Shown here: positions 6,859 to 8,103 of the stretch, piece after piece
Layout of the letters: the number at the start of each line of letters is the position of its first letter
Position numbering within the stretch: the stretch's first letter is position 1
Assembly: GCA_020636545.1 (NCBI GenBank)
Contig: JACJXS010000020.1
Location: 1 to 8,103 of the forward strand
Direction: 5' to 3'
From: Chitinophagales bacterium
GTDB taxonomy: Bacteria > Bacteroidota > Bacteroidia > Chitinophagales > JADIYW01
Length of the DNA: 8,103 bases
Program-made: the position numbers and the translations under genes
The notes under the pieces: model-generated
Seen by the model: only the letters and a program-made list of their open reading frames with translations
Databases searched by the model: none
Told to the model about the DNA's origin: nothing

Positions 6859-6981
6859 CTAAATTATATGACCGACGCTACAAAATGGTGGAGGTGCGTG
6901 GTTTCGAAAATTCGCGGCGGCAACTATTACTCCAGCAAGCGCAAGCTCATTCCTAACCTCTAAATAACGAATTTCCTCCTA
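6859..6981 (-). pseudogene. Coding-like minus-strand fragment without a start, GC-richer than surroundings
   Basis: On the minus strand, between TAG at 6981-6979 and TAG at 6861-6859, 39 codons are open and read EEIRYLEVRNELALAG, then VIVAAANFRNHAPPPF and CSVGHII. There is no ATG, and base composition is clearly richer in G and C than the flanks. It may be the tail of a deleted gene, a piece of a mobile or repeated element, or the edge of a transferred segment. I do not recognise the protein, and a chance open frame cannot be excluded. Integron attC structure was looked for and not found. Confidence 0.3.
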
Positions 6982-7009
6982 TTTTTCTCCATTTATCGGG
7001 CATAAGAAC

Positions 7010-7018
7010 TGTGATAAT
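7010..7018 (+). promoter_or_regulatory. Possible extended -10 promoter element for the orphan gene
   Basis: TGTGATAAT fits an extended -10 (TGn then GATAAT, five of six to TATAAT) 24 bases before the start at 7042. No convincing -35 box is present, which an extended -10 can tolerate. Confidence 0.28.
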
Positions 7019-7041
7019 CAATCACATTCAAGGAGTTAATT

Positions 7042-7515
7042 ATGCTAGACACCAACCAAAGAAACAGACACATCTTCCACCTAATCGAATCTGCAATCCA
7101 TGACTTCTGCAAAGTATTAGGATGCAACTATTCCTCCAACAAAGAAGCAATTTTTGTGAGCCATGAGAATGAAGAGTTGTTTTTTGTCTTTCCAGAATTC
7201 AACAAGGGCAATTTCACGATTAACATAAGCTGCTTTGTCTACACAGACCTTCCACTAAGTAAAACAACCAAATTAAATACTGTCTGCAAGGCTGACGAGA
7301 TTGCTGAATACATAGCTGAGGCCGATTCATCATTGTGGTTCCTAGATGATAAAAGGCTTGTTATGAGTAATGTAAGCAACTCACAATACAGAGATTACGC
7401 AATTCTTAAATCCAAACTTCTGCTGGATATGTATATCAACGTTCAGAATGCTAGGACTTTGAAGGAGAAGCTGGAAGCCTTATTGGCAGAGATGGAGCAA
7501 GTCAGAGTTAATTAA
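7042..7515 (+). CDS. Orphan hypothetical protein, 157 residues
   Basis: ATG 7042 follows a strong AAGGAG (7030-7035) by six bases, so the gene is very likely real. I do not recognise the family. The protein is soluble, with no signal peptide or membrane span. The N-terminal part (about 8-30) is helical with several His and Cys residues; residues 35-70 alternate like beta strands (EAIFVSHENEELFFVFPEF); the middle has an acidic helix (KADEIAEYIAEADSS at 83-97); and the end (about 118-153) is a long amphipathic helix with heptad-like Leu spacing, able to form a coiled coil. This layout is reminiscent of the YbjN/type III chaperone-like fold, but that is a guess. Its codons use C more often than the AT-rich genes upstream, which together with its isolation hints at a separate origin. 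A strong stem-loop follows eight bases past its stop. Confidence 0.75.
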   Translation: MLDTNQRNRHIFHLIESAIHDFCKVLGCNYSSNKEAIFVSHENEELFFVFPEFNKGNFTINISCFVYTDLPLSKTTKLNTVCKADEIAEYIAEADSSLWFLDDKRLVMSNVSNSQYRDYAILKSKLLLDMYINVQNARTLKEKLEALLAEMEQVRVN

Positions 7516-7522
7516 GAAGCAA

Positions 7523-7561
7523 TTGGGAGTTGGGTATGTTCGGCCAATACTCAACTCCTAA
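7523..7561 (+). terminator. Strong stem-loop just after the orphan gene (no T-tract)
   Basis: The arms 7523-7537 and 7547-7561 pair over 15 base pairs (two G-T pairs, no mismatch) around a nine-base loop GTTCGGCCA. It begins eight bases after the stop codon at 7515. Neither side is followed by a T run, so it is not a classical intrinsic terminator; it may protect the mRNA 3' end, aid termination, or be part of an element boundary. The remaining bases to 7785 are AT-rich with an eight-T run near 7710-7725 and no recognised gene. Confidence 0.6.
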
Positions 7562-7785
7562 CTTACCCCAGAAAAAAGTTTAAAATCGATATCACCGGAA
7601 AAAAGATACCTACCCCATACACCTATGAATCCTAGGTCATCGGATAAACCAAAAACTTTTCTAAAATCTAAGCTGGTTAGACGGTACTATGCCAATATGA
7701 ATTTCTTACTTTAATTTTTTTTATTTTCTAAATCTTTCCAAAAATAAAGGCGGTCAAGTTTATCTGCTGGTTATTTTATTTTGCT

Positions 7786-8025
7786 TTATTTTATTGAGAA
7801 GTGTTTCTCAAAAAGTTCTCTTGATTTTTGAAAACCTTCATCAGAAAACATTATCGATTTTGTTTTTCTTTTAGGATCGCCTATAAATCCTTTTTCGTGT
7901 AAACGATTTAAGGCCTTCCAGTCATGCCCCTTCCATGATCTGTGAATGTTTTGGTCTTCACTAAAAGAAGTCAAATACAGCAAGGCGAGCACAACTTCAT
8001 CTATCTTTTCATTATCATAAGTCAT
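7786..8025 (-). CDS. DUF6429 family small protein
   Basis: A 79-residue soluble protein counted from the ATG at 8025, chosen because GGAG (8035-8032) lies six bases upstream of it; an in-frame ATG at 8037 would include that site and add only four residues. The sequence opens MTYDNEKIDEVVLALLYLT, then has the block SWKGHDWKALNRLHEKGFI at 30-48, PKRKTKSIMFSDEG at 51-64, and a basic C-terminal helix ending KHFSIK. This pattern (KxDEx4ALLxLT, WKGxDWxAxxRLHEKGxI, KSxxFxxEG) is that of DUF6429, of unknown function, with a winged-helix-like feel. Length is normal for the family. It is convergent with the orphan gene and separated from it by 270 bases. No clear promoter was found in the 78 bases upstream to the window edge. 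Confidence 0.82.
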   Translation of the reverse strand: MTYDNEKIDEVVLALLYLTSFSEDQNIHRSWKGHDWKALNRLHEKGFIGDPKRKTKSIMFSDEGFQKSRELFEKHFSIK

Positions 8026-8031
8026 TAGAGA

Positions 8032-8035
8032 CTCC
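8032..8035 (-). promoter_or_regulatory. Ribosome binding site that decides the DUF6429 start
   Basis: GGAG on the minus strand, six bases before ATG 8025 and overlapping the upstream in-frame ATG at 8037, which argues against that earlier start. Confidence 0.6.
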
Positions 8036-8103
8036 ATAAAGTTTTAATGAAAATTAAACAATTTGATACTTAAAAAACATCCTCAATATCAGTAAGTTTT
8101 TTT

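Larger units (their letters stand above)
6530..7041. other. Intergenic zone of about 510 bases holding decayed sequence
   Basis: No intact gene is seen. In order it holds about 140 bases of AT- and pyrimidine-rich sequence with no recognised content (6530-6672), a T9SS sorting-domain fossil on the plus strand (6673-6788), a weak terminator candidate (6822-6844), a GC-richer minus-strand coding-like fragment (6859-6981), and a short promoter/RBS region for the next gene (7010-7041). The mixture suggests a junction of past deletions or insertions. Confidence 0.6.

Noticed and set aside
6887..6910. tRNA/tmRNA 3'-end-like sequence on the minus strand (TTCGAAACC...CACCTCCACCA)
   Set aside because: The bases around the TTCGAAA loop do not form a T-arm stem and no remainder of a tRNA or tmRNA is present.
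6824..6970. Integron attC site (GTTTAAC half-site at 6824-6830)
   Set aside because: No matching GTTRRRY partner was found at a suitable distance and no attC-like fold was seen.
7668..7690. tRNA D-arm-like string AAGCTGGTTAGACGGT
   Set aside because: No acceptor stem, anticodon arm or T-arm (GGTTCGANTCC) can be assembled around it.

Overview
The window is AT-rich, and its genes look like those of the Bacteroidota/Ignavibacteriota group. The main clues are a recognisable type IX secretion (Por) C-terminal sorting tail (ending in KKMLLMK) in the 6.7 kb region, a Tat-exported Gfo/Idh/MocA oxidoreductase, a NahK-like kinase tail, and a mixture of ATG, GTG and TTG starts with only occasional strong Shine-Dalgarno sites. 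The sorting-tail wording (NLTSGIYFYTIKAG) is most like Ignavibacteria as I recall them; this is an inference from memory, not a search.

Positions 1-3768 form a tight same-strand gene series: the 3' end of a sugar/N-acetylhexosamine kinase-like protein, a stand-alone CBM9-like protein that begins at the first codon after the kinase stop, a sodium:solute symporter (SSS), a previously hidden 43-residue single-span membrane protein overlapping the symporter stop (TAATG), and a DUF5009/NagX-type membrane acetyltransferase homologue related to human HGSNAT. NahK-like kinase plus NagX-like protein plus transporter points to uptake and use of an amino-sugar-containing glycan.

After a 200-base gap with a weak terminator-like palindrome and a plausible promoter, positions 3976-6529 carry a two-gene unit: a Tat-signal Gfo/Idh/MocA dehydrogenase and a secreted, probably all-beta protein of a family I cannot name. 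Together they suggest oxidative or lytic processing of glycosides in the periplasm, with products entering through the symporter.

From 6530 onward the character changes to an accessory or decayed zone. It holds a frameshifted fossil of a T9SS sorting domain (6673-6788), a GC-richer island that reads like protein on the minus strand but has no start (6859-6981), an orphan gene with a strong RBS and different codon feel (7042-7515), a strong 15-bp stem-loop just after it (7523-7561), and a convergent minus-strand DUF6429 gene (7786-8025). No tRNA, rRNA, CRISPR array or intact insertion sequence was seen.
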